A DNA stretch of 64,000 nucleotides from Rhyacophila brunnea. Its lineage: Eukaryota > Arthropoda > Insecta > Trichoptera > Rhyacophilidae. Positions 35,201 to 50,200 of the stretch are shown in pieces. The translations under genes and the position numbers were made by a program. The notes beneath the pieces were generated by a model. It did no database searches, had not been told where the DNA came from, and saw only the letters and a list, made by a program, of their open reading frames with translations. Within the stretch, counting starts at the first letter, position 1; each line of letters opens with the position of its first letter. The stretch is from the NCBI GenBank assembly GCA_022495005.1, contig JAGYXB010000816.1:186001-250000 (forward strand), written 5' to 3'.

Positions 35201-38200
35201 CAGGTGTCAGTTGAATTATTTGTGAAATTTTGTAGTGTTGTTTGAAATCTGTTATATATATATATATATACCGTTACATGTAAGTTGTACATATACAGTT
35301 CATCCTGGGACACTTATTCGTGCGCCACGTGCGCACGTGTAACAAGATTTCGTATAACATTTTATCAAATGACAAGTTCTTCGTTGAACATTTCACCGTG
35401 GAATACATTTGTACGTATCTTACAAAATGCGACGATAGTTTGCAAATAGTACTGTTCCAATTAGATTAACCTTAACCTAACCTAACCTAATCTAACCTAA
35501 CCTAGTAACCTCATAAAATTCGCCAAATGTTGTAGCATACGTACAAATATACTCTATGGTGAAATGTTCAACGAAGAACTCGTCATTTGATTAAATGTTA
35601 CACGAACTCATGTTTCACATACTGCGGCGCACGAATAAGTGTCCTGCGGTGAACTGTTTACGTACAAATTTCCGGATACGATATATACCAACGAATTCTA
35701 AAACCTATTATTTATACTTTGAATGACAAACAGCAAAAAAATACATTAGTAGGTTTTCGAAAATAAAATAAAATTAATCTAAAGGACATCATCCTAAAAT
35801 GCAGAAATATCCAGCGGCGACTTTTTAACGCAAATGACTCGTTTCGTCGAACGATTTTAAAAAGAGACCTCGGAATAATAATTAAATTATTTTAATATGA
35901 TCGATCATACGTCGGGTTTTACGTCACTAAACGTGTCACTGAAATTATTGTCCTCAATAATAGAGAACGTAATATGGTTTATATATAACACATGTTCCCA
36001 ACATTATGGGTCGCGACCTCAAGCCAATTATTTTCTGTGGCGTCGGAGGCTAAAACAGTAGATATACAAATATATTGATTTTTAACCAAATCGCACCCTT
36101 ATGACAAGGTCCAACCAACAAAATTGACATTTTGAGTAAGTATTGGGAAAGTATGTCTCTTATCCATAATTACGACATATTTTATTTTCAAGATTATCCG
36201 CCGCCAATTGACGCATTGACGGAGATGCTAATTTTACAAGGTTCCAAATGCATCGGTTTATTTTAAAAGTTGGTGTTGCAAATCCAGTACACATACATTA
36301 GAACAGTTATCAATATTCAACTATCGCTTTAAATGCATCTGAAGTTAAAATTATATTTAATTACATTATACTGAAAAATCTATTTTCGGTGGGTATTCTT
36401 TATCCTATTAAAAAGGCTTTTTACAATATATCGGGGTCACGGGTCACTTGTTTTTAGGGATTGCAATACTAATATTTCAAAACCAGTTTTCAATTATTTA
36501 CCAATACCGAAATACCGGTTTCAAAAATTAAATATACCGGTATTTTTGGTATTAAGAAAGCATACATGTTTATGTTTTTCGAAAATGAATTTAATGTTAC
36601 TTTGTCTTTACATACTAGGTATTATATTATTGTGTATTAAATATAATATATAAGTTTTATGCTGCCAACACACACATATATAAACTGAAACCAAAAAAGG
36701 TTAAATAATATTAAAACGAAATCACTCAAATATACTTATAGAATTGTCATGATGAATTTATAATATTTCGAAAAAGAAAACATTCGTGGCAAATATGTTT
36801 TATTATTTTATAATTATTGATCCAACAAACGTTGAATTTCAAAGACATTTTTCTGTACCCGGACTTATAGTACTTATTAATTGTAAAAATTAGAAGTTCA
36901 AAAATATTATGATCTATTGTTGTTTTAATTTAATAAAACGCATTTTTTTGTAGTACTTATTCCACTTTTAATCAATAAATTAGCACCGGTTTCGTCCGCC
37001 TCAGAGGGACATTTTCAAATTCATTTTAAAATGTCCCTCCGAGGTGGACGACACTGGTACTTATTTATTGATTAAAAGTGGAAAAAGTACTACAACAAAA
37101 AAATGCGTTTTATTAAATTAAAACAACAATACAATGCAGTTCCACCATGAATTGACAGTTTAAAAAAATAAAAGAAATTATGATCTATGCCTACATATGT
37201 ACAAAGGTCAACATAATAAATGTAGGTAAGTACTTTAGGTTGCTATAAAATAGTGTTTTAAATAGATTTTAATAGTCATATTTATTGATAGGTACTTAAT
37301 TTTTTCTATAATATATTTTGACGAACACCAGTATTAATACCGGTATTCAATAATTAATTCCGAAATACCGGTATTGATATATTCATTCAGTATTCCAATC
37401 CCTACTTGGCTTCTATAAAATGGGGTCACGACTGGAAAAGGGTTGGGAAGGTGTGGTCTATAATATAAAAGGTGTGTATACATTGATCATTACCTGTAGT
37501 TAGTTGGGAACACTTCCACGGTGTAAGCATTCGTGAGACCAATGCAAGTTCCACAGACTTGCAAGAATGAAAAGGCCACAATGGAGCCGATGGTGCTGGT
37601 AATCCAGTGGAGTGAGAATGAACTCATGGCTGATAAGACGTAGATGATCATCAAAAGGTTTCTTTTTCCAAAGAAACCCAGCGTAAATGCGAACGAAACT
37701 GTTATCGCAGACACCACTGTCGATAGAAGTATTGAAAGGGTGAATGTCCCAGTCACCAAAGTATCGTCACACTCCACTTCGGTTTGGTTCTGAAAAAAAT
37801 AGCGATATGTTATTGTCATTACTAAATTATGTAGGCATGGAACTGTCATTTTAAAAGGATATTAATCGAGATTTGTAGCGTATCAGCCTTGTCTACATTC
37901 GGGCATTTTTTTCGGGCAGATAAACGCATCGCACTTCATGTATAGCCTGCGCATTGCCTGCCAGTCAAACCGGTTCCAAAATGACAATTTTTCGAGATTG
38001 AAAGTGCTAGCGCCGGTGAATTTCCTTTCAACATCACGTCAGTGTTGCCAACGCAATGATTTCGCGAAAAAATCTGTAATATAGTATTCTATAATTTTAC
38101 GCCAAAAAACGCCATAATTTTGAATCATTATCATATGCGTCAATTATATTGAGCTACTTTACGAGCTGTTTGTTGGCGAATTTAAAAGCGGGCCATTCAG

Positions 38201-41200
38201 CTACTGCGATTGTGATGATGACACACAAAACTCTCCATTCGCTGAGAAGCCAACAAGCTAGCGACTATTTTGACAGAACGTAGTTCGTTTTTTTACCGTG
38301 AGGTCTCTACTGCGCAGACGCAGTAGGCCCACACGCCGGCGTGTAGCGTGTAAAGTTGACCGGCTTTCAACTTTTCTCGGTAGATTGTTTACAATCTGCT
38401 TGTTAGCTTGTTCGATGATGACACTGGGCGACTTTACAGGCAGATTGTAAATTCGCCAATAAGCAACTCGTAAAGTAGCTCAATGTCATTGACGCATAAC
38501 GAACGAAAAAATACCCGAATATAGACATGTATATCGATTCAATTATAACAATTACTTACTCACTGCAATATTAAACAAAATAATAATCATTATTGACAGT
38601 TCAGACGGTTAACTTATTGTAACAATTAACCGCTTCAATACATAAATAATATGATAAACTTTACTATCGATAGCCGCCGATAGCAGCCTTGTGTATAGAA
38701 TAGATGCGCTGGTATCGGTATTGAAATACAAGTTTCGATACTTCTTTGACGGCCCTACTCGTAACTCGGAAAATGTTGGGAACCGGCCCTCTAAATTATT
38801 TTTTAAATCACAAGGACACCGTAAAGTAAATTTTATGCATTTATGTTTCGTGATAATGATAAATATAAATTAATAACCGTCATGTTTCTCGCATTAAAAA
38901 TAATGCAATAGGAAATAAAACAAAAGACAAAAGTATATTTTATTATGTACTGATTTTATTTATGAGTATTTTTTATCAAAGCAAATACGAATAGTGGCTG
39001 TTTGATAAATAATGAACTTAATTGTATGTTCATTACCATAAATTATCCTACTTAGTAAGTAAGTATTCATAAAAAAAATAAGTCAAACAATTTAACACAA
39101 CAAAATGTGTTATTGTATATTTTTATGACAAAGGCGTACATGATTGAGGAGCTGAGGAGGTAAATAGACTTCAAAGCTATATAAATCTCGTATAAGTTCT
39201 ATCAGCATTCTATAAATGAGTGCACGCGCACACAGAAAAATGGTTTGGGTGCAGTGCTGCCAATCGTCACTCACAAAAATTCTAGATTCTCCCAAAATTC
39301 TTAAAAAGTGTTTTAGAAACTCGCATTTCAAATAAAATATGTCATAATTAATAACAATGTTTTCACACGAACAAAGGTCGAAGTAGACTTTCTTATTTTA
39401 CAACTAATAAAAATAATTCATCAAAGTAAAAATTAATACAGGTAAGAAATTTAATCATCATTATGTAACATTTATATTAATACTAGCTGACCCGGCGAAC
39501 TTCTTACCGCCTCAGAATCAAGAAATCTTCTGTTAACTTATTAGCTGAATTAAATTCAGTTTTTATAAAGTTAAAATTAATACTTAAAATGAATTAAGTT
39601 CAATAAATGTGCAAAAGTCAAATCAAAATGAAAAGTATTTTAATAACATTGAAATGAATGTAATTCACGTGGCAGCAAGGTATTTGCTTTATTGAAGCGA
39701 ATCGAAATGATTCGCGTAGCATTGTTGCACTACTTTCTGTTAAACTATTTGCTGGATGGGTTGCACTCAGGTCGATTCCCTTCATTGAAGCACATTGTGA
39801 TATACGATATTTTTCATTTTGTTGTCAGGTGCGAGAACGAATAAAGCGGATGGTTTGCCGACACATGAACATGCTACGTACAATAAAATTGACCGTGAGA
39901 GAAACATTCATTTTATATATTTAGGCCACAAACACTCAAGGATTGGCCTTGTGATTTGTTGATCGTCATGGCGAATGCAAGACGAATCGAAAATTGAATT
40001 TGTTTAAACTCGAATGGCATATCGGTTGGGCTCATCGGAATTCTCGGAATGAGAACTTCCTCACCTTTGAACATTCCTTTGATTACCGTCACGTGAATCA
40101 CATTGCCCATGAGTTTTATCACCACCAAACAAGTTCCGTTACATAGTTTTGGTTGGTTCAGATTTCGAAGCATGATGACTACCGAGCCAACCTTTAGTTG
40201 TAAATTGTGCGGTGGTAAGCCAGGCAGATCCAATGAGTTTAAAAATTCAGTTGGATAGTTGGTTGCTTCATCTTCGTTTGTTACACAGTCGATAGATTTG
40301 AAGGAATGCGGTGGACCAACGATTTGATTTTGAATTGTGAAGTTTAAATGATCCACATATTTCTTCTTTGCCGCAAGAATTGCTCGTTCACTCAACCAAT
40401 TGTGATTTATGTGGTTAGCAATGATGTTCGGGAACACTTTGTTGATGAGGTCGTCCTTCGTTGAGACGAAATTGCAAAAATTCAGCGGAAACGAAATCAA
40501 TCCGTTCAATTCGTCGACAGGAATACGGCAGTTACCGATAGTCAGCAATTGCTTGGAGAAATCTTTGGTAGATGAATCGTTTAGCAATTCAACTCGCATG
40601 TTTGTCGTCAGCTGAAGTTTCTTCACATAGCGCCACAGAGTCGATGATTTGTTGTAAGCGTTTATTTCATCGGCAGTGGTTGATCTTGGAATGACCGGTA
40701 GTGTTTGGTGGAAATCGCCAGATAGTAAAATCATTGCGCCTCCAAATCATCTTGAGTCATTGCGCAGATCTTTCATAGTTCGATTGAGTGCTTCCAATGC
40801 GCGTTTGTGCGCCATTGTGCATTCATCCCAGGTGATGATTTTACTTGCTACCAAAACTTTGGCCATTGCTGAGTGTTTCGCAATGTTGCATGTCGGTTTT
40901 TCAGTCGTTTGAAGGTTTAAAGGTAATTTCATCGCTGAATGAAGCGTTCGGCATCCTTCTAGCAACGTGGCCGCTATCCCAGAAGAAGCAACTGCTACAG
41001 CGATTTCCGATCTCGCACGAACAGTGGCCAAAATCAATGTCATGAGGAATGTCTTCCCAGTTCCACCGGGCGAATCGAGGAAAAATAAGCCACCATTTCC
41101 ATCATCAATTGCCTTCATTAACTTATCGTACACTTCCTTCAGTGAGGTTCAACAGTGGTACATTCGTTCGAACTGATTGGTTCAATCCATCTCGATCATA

Positions 41201-44200
41201 TTTACGTCCACGTTCCAATTCTCGATTGAAAGTGTCGTACATTCTACGATGTGGCGTTGGCATTCCTAACTTGACTAACAAACTGCCGTACATGAGGTAA
41301 CACATGTCTTCGATCAAAAGCAAAGCCTGGTTATATATCTCTTCATTTACCTCGAGATCGGAATTCCCTGAACTGACACGAATTCGATGTAAAATGTCTT
41401 CTGACATGTCATTCTTGTACTTGTTCCACAGTTCAGGTTGATTCGATGGGAAGCATGTCGAAATAATGATAGCAAATAATGTGCGTATCTGACTTGGAGA
41501 TGCAGAAATAATTGCTTCAGCGATTGTCATGTCCCAATGAATATCGTTTTCAAGCAAATTGAGCTATTGAAATGAAGCACGAAATGTTGGGAACACTACA
41601 CTATTGACAGTTAGATATTTCGACTATCATTCTTTCTTTTGTTTGTTTGTTTCTTGTTTATTGTTTCTATCATGTATCAGATATGTCGTCGTATATGGAT
41701 TTAATTTTTTTGTGATTTTCTTTATTTTCGAATGCGCGAGGTTCATCGTTCAAATTCATTGATATCAGTCAAAAGCCGTTCCATACAAAATGTATGAGAA
41801 AATTAATTTTCTTCATAATTTTTCCCCGTGAATTTTCCGATGTTTTAATAGTTATTCTGCTATTCGGGGCTGAGACAAATTCAACAATGTAAAGATCGTA
41901 AAAATCGGTCCAGTCGTTCTCGCGTTATAAATGGTGTAACTAACCAGACTTTCTTTTATATATATAGATATTATGTACAAAAGGCCAGCATGTTGAATTA
42001 AAAAAAAATCTTCTATAATATACTAGCTATATTATGAGAACTTTTTAGTTGTTTACGGCGTAAACAACTAAAAAGTTCTCATAATTTAGGTGTTTATGGT
42101 GTCGAAAAAAGCTATAGTTATGAAAATTCTGAAAGCCAGAATGATGCCTATTGAAAAATGCTAAATCAGACAAGAAAAACGGTATGATGTTTAGGGGGGG
42201 TCCAAATTGAAAAAAAAACTTTAATTGCATTTTCAAAGCATGGTCATGGACATTCCTTAAACGTTGTAGATAATAATCTATTTCTATAATTTTGAAGCCT
42301 TATTATCATTTACATTTATTTTAAACATTTGATGACTGCATAAAGTATTTTTGTTACATAAAATAGTATTCTTTTAAACCTCTCGCTCTAATGTTTTAGA
42401 ATATAGTCATATTTCAGTACATGCATGTGCAGTGGTGTTAAGAGTTTTTACATTTATTAATTTTTAAATGCATTTATAAAACCATCAGTATAATTTATGT
42501 CGACATTATTAGAGTGAAATATATACGATAAATTTTTTTATTGATAATCTCTGTGATCCCAAATTTGACGAGCAATTAGGCATTTTATTATTCAAAAAAT
42601 GGGCAAGATTAATACATTTTAAGATAATTCTAAAGATACTAATTATACGCTGTGTCTTTGACCATTCAAGTGTGATAAACATCCTACGAATAATGATTGC
42701 TTTATAATAATTATTGACCTAAGAATAAGGTAGTGTTTTTTTGAAATACGCCATTTCTTTTGTCATTTCCCTTATTGTATTTTCCTTTGAAAATACAATA
42801 AAAGCTCCATATTGACCTACGCTGAGCATGTCCGCCATTAAGTTACATGGAGAATAATATCCTTAATTTATTGACTCACAAAATTTCATGATATTTGGAA
42901 AATAATATATCCCACACGAAAGCAAATAATAATATGTTTATGTAGTGTATCTATATTAATTTCTTTTTAACAATTATTGTGAAAATAATTATTATGAATT
43001 TTTTAATGACAATTATTGGCAACTCACTGGTCTGGACTTTAAGTATTAATATCCATACAGAACAAGGCAATTATTGATTTACACATGTAAATCGAACAAT
43101 TACATCAAACTAATAAAGCTTTTCACACACATATAATTAAATTATAAAGCATGCCACTGACGCAGATGAATCGTAAATCTTGAAGATAAAAATAATGTTA
43201 TCTGGGGGTGTCGCCATTTTCTTTGTGTCATATAAACATAAATCCACGTCGAGTTTTCCGCCATATTTATATCATTTTAACCTTACCCTTGTGATGGAGG
43301 TTATAACAAATTCAAGCGGCAATCATAATAAGGTTTATTCGGTTGAATCAGTCGTAATAATATGTATTGCAATTGTTCATTAAGGCTACACCTCACCTGA
43401 GGCATGGGCTAAAAGATCGTGACTAGGCGATGCGCGGATTGTGCAAATGACGCAGAGCCGAACGAAATATAATTTGTCATAAAAATTCAACATGCGTCCT
43501 TTTTATGTTATGTTTATTATTATATTCGTAATAATAATAGTATATTCATTGACATGTTTTCTTTTTTAAGTACATACGTAAAGTTTTTTAGTCATCTTTA
43601 TGCGATTTAAGAATATTTTCATCCGACGCCATGACAAAATAAATCGCTCTCCGAATGGCAACGCGGCCGAAATTTTGTTCCACATACAGTTGAAAATTAT
43701 TTGCCGTTTCACTTAGAATCATTATTCAAATACTGTCCACATGCTGTCACGGCGACAAATTTATTCTATGGTTTCGTCATTCTGCAGAAAATTTTGAACG
43801 ATCACCAAATTCATGACAGATTGCCAAGTCTAATGTATTAGTAATTTAAATTTTTATTCATTATTCATGCTAATTTCAATTAATTTTGAAAGTTTCTACG
43901 TGTGCTTAGGTACGTTAAAAATACTTGCGATATTGCATCCATAGATAATATTTTGAACAGGTACCCAACCTGCAGAACATATATAATAGACAACATTCGT
44001 ATAGAAAATACAACCGCTAAAAACAAAAAACAAGCAATTTTGACATGATTGAGTCGAAAATGTCTACGCATGTAGAAAATGATACAAAACGTTCATTCAT
44101 ATTTATGTATTTGTTTTCTTTGCACTAAGAATACAATTTGCAGATTGTGTTGGTTAGTTTTTAAAATTCAATTAAACCCTGCCTAAGCCAAACCATAATA

Positions 44201-47200
44201 GTTTAGGCACGCTATGGGTCATCAGACAAAAATTGTACACACTTTTTCAGTTATACTGAGTACAACTGAAAAAGTGTATCATTAATTCAACGGAAACAGA
44301 TAAGTCTTATCTGTTTCCCTTGAATTAATGATACATATTGCAGATTGGGTTGGTTAGTTTTTTTAAAATTCGAAGGGGGGACATGCTCGTCGAAGGTCAA
44401 AATTGAGTTTTTATTGTATTTTCAAACCATGATCCTGGACACTCCTTAAACGTTGTAGATAATCTATTTATATCATTTTTAAGCCTTATTATCCTTTATA
44501 TTTATTTTAAACATTTGATGACTGCATAAAGTATGTTTATTACATAAAATAGTATTCTTTTAAACCTCTCGCTCTAATGTTTTAGAATATAGTCATATTT
44601 CAGTACGTCCATATGAAGTGGTGTTAGATTTTTTTATATTTATTAATTTTTAAAAGCATTTATAAAACCATTAGTAAAATTTATGTAGACATATTATAGT
44701 GAAATATTTACAATAAAAAATTATATTGATAATCTGTGATCCCAAATTTGACAAGAATTAGGCATTTTATTATTCAAAAAATCTTTTATTTAAATTAAAA
44801 TTTAAAATTATGGTTCGAAATGCTACAGTAAAGTAAATCGCAATTGCTAAATAGTGCATATGGACATCCACAGAGTGAGTGATAGTTGTATTATACAGTT
44901 TTTACGAAGAATAATAGTTATCCATTCGCATAACTTATTAGTTTCAAAAATGTATCAGTCATATGCGGATCCAAGAAAGATATTATCATGTAGAATTGCC
45001 CAATTCCGGGTAGAAAACCATTAAATTGAATATTTATTGTTTTCAAATTTACTTACCATAATATTCTGTACATTGCCTGATGTATGGGATCCATCTTGCA
45101 GAACTGAACACATATTTGTGAAGTCAAAGCTTGACTCGGTGTTTGGGGAGTCCAACATTTTGTTTAATATTGCTGGATACCAAATGTAAAGTCCATTTGT
45201 CCTGAAACCGTTATTTGAAATGTTAAAATGAAAAAGTACACCCAAACCCATGGGTCGAAATCCCGAAGGCCGAAATCCCGAAAAAAAATATATTTATATA
45301 ATAAATAAATAACGGATAAGGGTTTAAAAAGATTATATGATAAAAAGAAAGAATATAAGAAAATACTGAGACAAAAAAAACATTTTTTGTGGAAAATGGG
45401 TTTTGGTCTCTCTTGTAAAATTTGCGCAATTCAAGATGTGTTACGATTGCGCAATTATTACTGTTTGTATTTTTTATTTTTCGGGATTTCGTCCGGCACC
45501 CATACTACGAGGGTGGGTCAATAATTCCTTAGAAAACAGCATTAAAACAGTTTTTATTTTTGTATTTTTTTTTTATTTCTCAACATAATCTCCTTGGAGC
45601 TCAATACACTTGGTTAGACGTTTCTCAATTTTTTTTAAACCGTCAGAAAATAAGTTTTCGGAAGGTCCTCAAAATAAGCATTTGTCCGATCGATGACTTC
45701 TTCATTTGAGAAAAAACGTTGTCCACTTAGCCATTTTTTTAAGTTTGGGAAAAGGAAAAAGTCACTGGGGGCTAAATCTGGCGAATACGGTGGGTGGTCG
45801 ACCAATTCGAACTTCAATTCTTCAATTATAGCCATTGATCGTAAGCATGTGTGAACACGGGCATTGTCCTGATGAAAGAGGATTTTTTTCCTGTTTAAAT
45901 GAGGCCGTTTTTCTTCAATTTTGTTTTTAAGCTGGTCCAATAAAGATGCATAATAATCCCCTGTTATTTTTTTTCCTTTTTCCAAATAGTCAACGAAAAT
46001 AATTTCACGTGCATCCCAAAATACAGTAGCCATAACCTTACCAGCTGATTTTACGGTTTCGCCTTCTTTGGACATGGTTCGCCTTTCGCAATCCACTGCT
46101 TTGACTGTTCTTTCGTCTCGGGAGTATAGTGGGTGTATCCATGTTTCATCTACAGTCACAAAGCGACGAAAAAATTCATCCGGATTGCGTTGCATGAGCG
46201 ACAACAGGGCTTTAGAGGCCACCACCCTATTGCGTTTATTGTCGGCTGTGAGCAAACGCGGCACCCATCTTGCAGAAATTTTTTTCATGCCCAATTTGTC
46301 ATGTAAAATAGAAATAACGCTACCTTTTGAGATCCTGTAACCTCAATTATCTCACTCAACTTTAATCTTCGGTCACTTAACACCATATCGTGGATTTTAT
46401 TGATCATTTCTGGTGTAGTCACCTCTACAGGACGTCCTGAGCGTAGTTCATCCTTTGTTGATGTACGACCACGTTTAAATTCATTTAACCAGTTATAAAT
46501 AGTTGCAAGTGAAGGAGCAGATATGCCGTGAACTAAATCCAACTCATTTTTTATTTCCTTTGCTGTTAACCCTTTTATATTAAACAAGCAAATTTTTTTT
46601 TTAAATGTACGAGAAACACACAACCCGACCAATCTGATTGAAACTTCGCAGCATACTGAATCGGTAGTGCCGCTGCATGAAAAAAAACCGCTTACAGTAC
46701 TAGTCGCGCCACCTGTCGGCTTTTCTAAGGACTTATTGACCCACCCTCGTATAATATAGTGTGGGTGCCGGAGTTAAGCTCAGGATTTAAATTCAGATCA
46801 AATTCAAAATTATAAATGATTTCAAAATATTTCAGAAACTTTTTTTTAAACCCTTATCCGAATGATTAATGATACAACTGACGAAACTTAAAAAAAATCG
46901 TTAGGAAAAGTTTGGTGCTTGAAAAGAGAGGTGCTTGTTTATACATCCATTTAATCATCAGCTTTTCATTATTCGTAATGTGGACTAGGTAAAACTTACG
47001 TAGCAAAATTGGCGAATTGTAGGAAACATAAAATGGCAGTGAACATCAAATAGCGTCCCCTAAAGAGTGGGGCAGTCTGGTTCCATAAGCTGGCTAAAAT
47101 TGATTGTTTCAATTCATTTCCTTTGTAAACACTCTCTTCGTTTTTCAATTTCAACACCTGAAAACATTAGAATTTTATTAAAAATATAAATGATGATATT

Positions 47201-50200
47201 GCGCAGTGTCGCATTAAGACATGACATTTGTGGACTACATCGCCAGATGTTTGCTATGGAGAGTATGGACGCTAAGCTAGGAGATGTCACGAAGAGTTAA
47301 TGCTTTCAAAATGTGGTTGTATAGGCACATCCTCGAAATTCATTGGACTGAAGGTGTAACAAATTTTAATTTCAATACTGACGAATCGAATGGGAAAGAA
47401 CCGAGAAGTTATACGTAGTCAAGTACGCATCAAAGGTGAATGCCACCCCCCCCCCCCAATAAAAAAATCTATTGAACATTATGACAGAAGTCAAAGAAAA
47501 GTTGAAACAATTATTTTATTGTCATCCCAATAAGTATGTAACAAAAATTTTGACATGTTTTACTGTAAAGCTGTACTATGGAGCTCGAAAGCACAATGTT
47601 GTTAAAAAATATTTATAGATGTAAATATTTATGGCTGCCCTAGTGGTCGAGTACGTAATGCATTGGACTGTTATCCGGATGCTCCGGGTTCGATACCCTG
47701 TGAGATCCCAATATGTTCATGGTATTTTATTTTATTTTACATTATTTTCCCAAAGCCTGAGTGTTTATGTGATCGTTTGCTTATACTACTGCACCACTGT
47801 TTCACTACACTACTGTCATTGGGCCTCATAGCCTGTCGCATGTTGTATTATTAAAAATAATATAATATGTAGGTATGTATATTAAATTACATTGTTGTAA
47901 TAATATAATATACTCGTATATTTTTAATATATCAAGCGATTTTTTTCATATTTTTTCACATCCATAACACCACACCGTTCGGCGCGCCCCTATGCATAGT
48001 ATCAAAACCAGAAAACTACAGTACCTCGGTCATATTATGAGAGAGATATATGAGAGAGTGAAAGGTACAGAATTCCCCCACTTTTCATTCAAGGAAAGAT
48101 CAATGGTCAGTGACGCCCCTAGACAAAATGCCGCCACATTTTTTTATACTTACAATACTTTTTATCATCCTTTCATGAGTCTAATACTAAGAAATGTGTT
48201 GTATGGGTACATTAATAACAATATCACTAATTAATCTAATTTAAATGCCATGTCTGCTTCAATAGACACTATTGCAAATCCACTGTCGTTATCGTTAATC
48301 GGCGAACCGTTATCGCAAACTGTTCCGGGTAGTAGATGATATAGCAAAAATTCCCCTGATGTTAACCCCGACCTCCGTTAGGTGATGGCACGGTAAAACG
48401 AAGACATTAAAATAATATTTTTTGTATGATTACTGGCAACGTTTAAGAAGTATAAATCAAAATTAAATGAATATTTAACTAACCGGGAAATCTTCAGCTT
48501 GTTTTCCAGTGTTCACGGAATAAATATACTGCAAGACTTCCAGCGCCCTTTCTGGCTCTCCACTGCTCAAGAGATACTTGGGACTCTCTGGATATTTACT
48601 GATAATGATGGCACACAGAACATTTGGCATGGCAAAAAGACAGACCAACAGTCGCCATGGTCTGTAGTGGAAACCCAAGAAGCCCATGTGGTATTTGAAC
48701 TCAGTCGGAAGCACTCCCCAAGCTATCAATGGGACGACGGCTGTGCCCAGAGCAACTGAAGCATTTCCAAGTGTCAGCATTTTGTCTCGATGCTTGACTG
48801 GATTGAGTTCACCAAGATACGCATATCCCAACGCAGACGGACCTGCAATACTATAAGAAATACAATTGAATTATTATTTATCTTGAATGAAAGAATAGTA
48901 AGTTCATTAAATTATTAACAAGTGCAAGTACGTCACAATTAAAATTTGGAGACATCCTGACACCGTTTAGTAATTAAAGTATTTAAATACTTTGATATAA
49001 AATAATAAAAATGCTTTAAAATTAATTGTACAATCTAATATAATGGTACAACCTGACATTGAAATTGCGCAGTTTGCGAATTCTTCTACTGCGCACGAAT
49101 TACATGGGATGAATTTAACTACTGTTACCGTAATTATTGCCGACTGCTCTATTGAATCGTTTTCTCTCGCTCGGCGTCGCTCTAACTACGTCATATTTTC
49201 TGTCAAAACTATCGAACTTCAGACTTAGTTGTAGGTTTATTGTTAATTTAGTCGTAATTAGGTAGGGTGCACATAGCTTAGTTGGTAAAAGCATATGGGC
49301 GCGAATCTCATATTTTTTTTCAAAAATATTTTCTGTAGTCGTTATAATATATTTCCCTGAGAAGTTTTCAAAATTTAGTTTGTATGTTCAATCAAAAGAA
49401 TATTACATTCTTAAATCTTGTGAATTATTCGTTGAACATAAAAAATAGTTTCTTAAAAAAATTTATTATAGACAAACCACGATTTTAAAACACCCCAGAC
49501 ACCATGGTCTCCACAAGGGGGGGGGCTGACAGGGCTGTAGCCTGGAGGCCTGGGCTTAGGAGGGGCCCGGCGAGGCGAGTCAACCAGATAAGTGAGATAA
49601 ACGCACATCACAAATTTGCTTCACTAGTAAAAAAAGCGCTATTTTCCTTCAATAATATTACTATTTAATAATATTAAATTACGTGGTTGTACGATACAAT
49701 TTGTAAGTATGTGTCAGTACTCGACATCTCCATAATTCAAATGGATGTATTAAAAATATACTTACAATAAACACTAAATACCTATACACATTAATTTTAC
49801 AGCGTACACCGGGAAAACGCTACTGTAGAGCGTCACACTGCCTGTATCCTTAGCGATAGGTAGGAGAGCCCGCCAAAGATCGCAGCCTGGGGTCCCCCTT
49901 CACGATGTGGGGCCCATGCCAGACACATACATGTTGAACCGAATGGAACTCGAACTAAAAGTCTTTCATTTTCTGGGTAAAGCTTTCGCCTCTAAGCCAT
50001 CGATCCATCCATAATTTATGTATGCGAATTATTCCTTATAACCGATTTTGACCGGATACACGGGTTTTTTGTGACTATTCCGGTATTGATGGCAACGATG
50101 TTCAAATATAAGCAGAAAAATATGCAATACTAATAATATATGTGCATATTAATAGTACAAAGAAGGCTGAACTTATTTCGAATAGTTTTAACGTTTAGTC

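Noticed and set aside
48499..48759. Plus-strand frame across gene B exon 4
   Set aside because: Antisense shadow of the conserved minus-strand exon.
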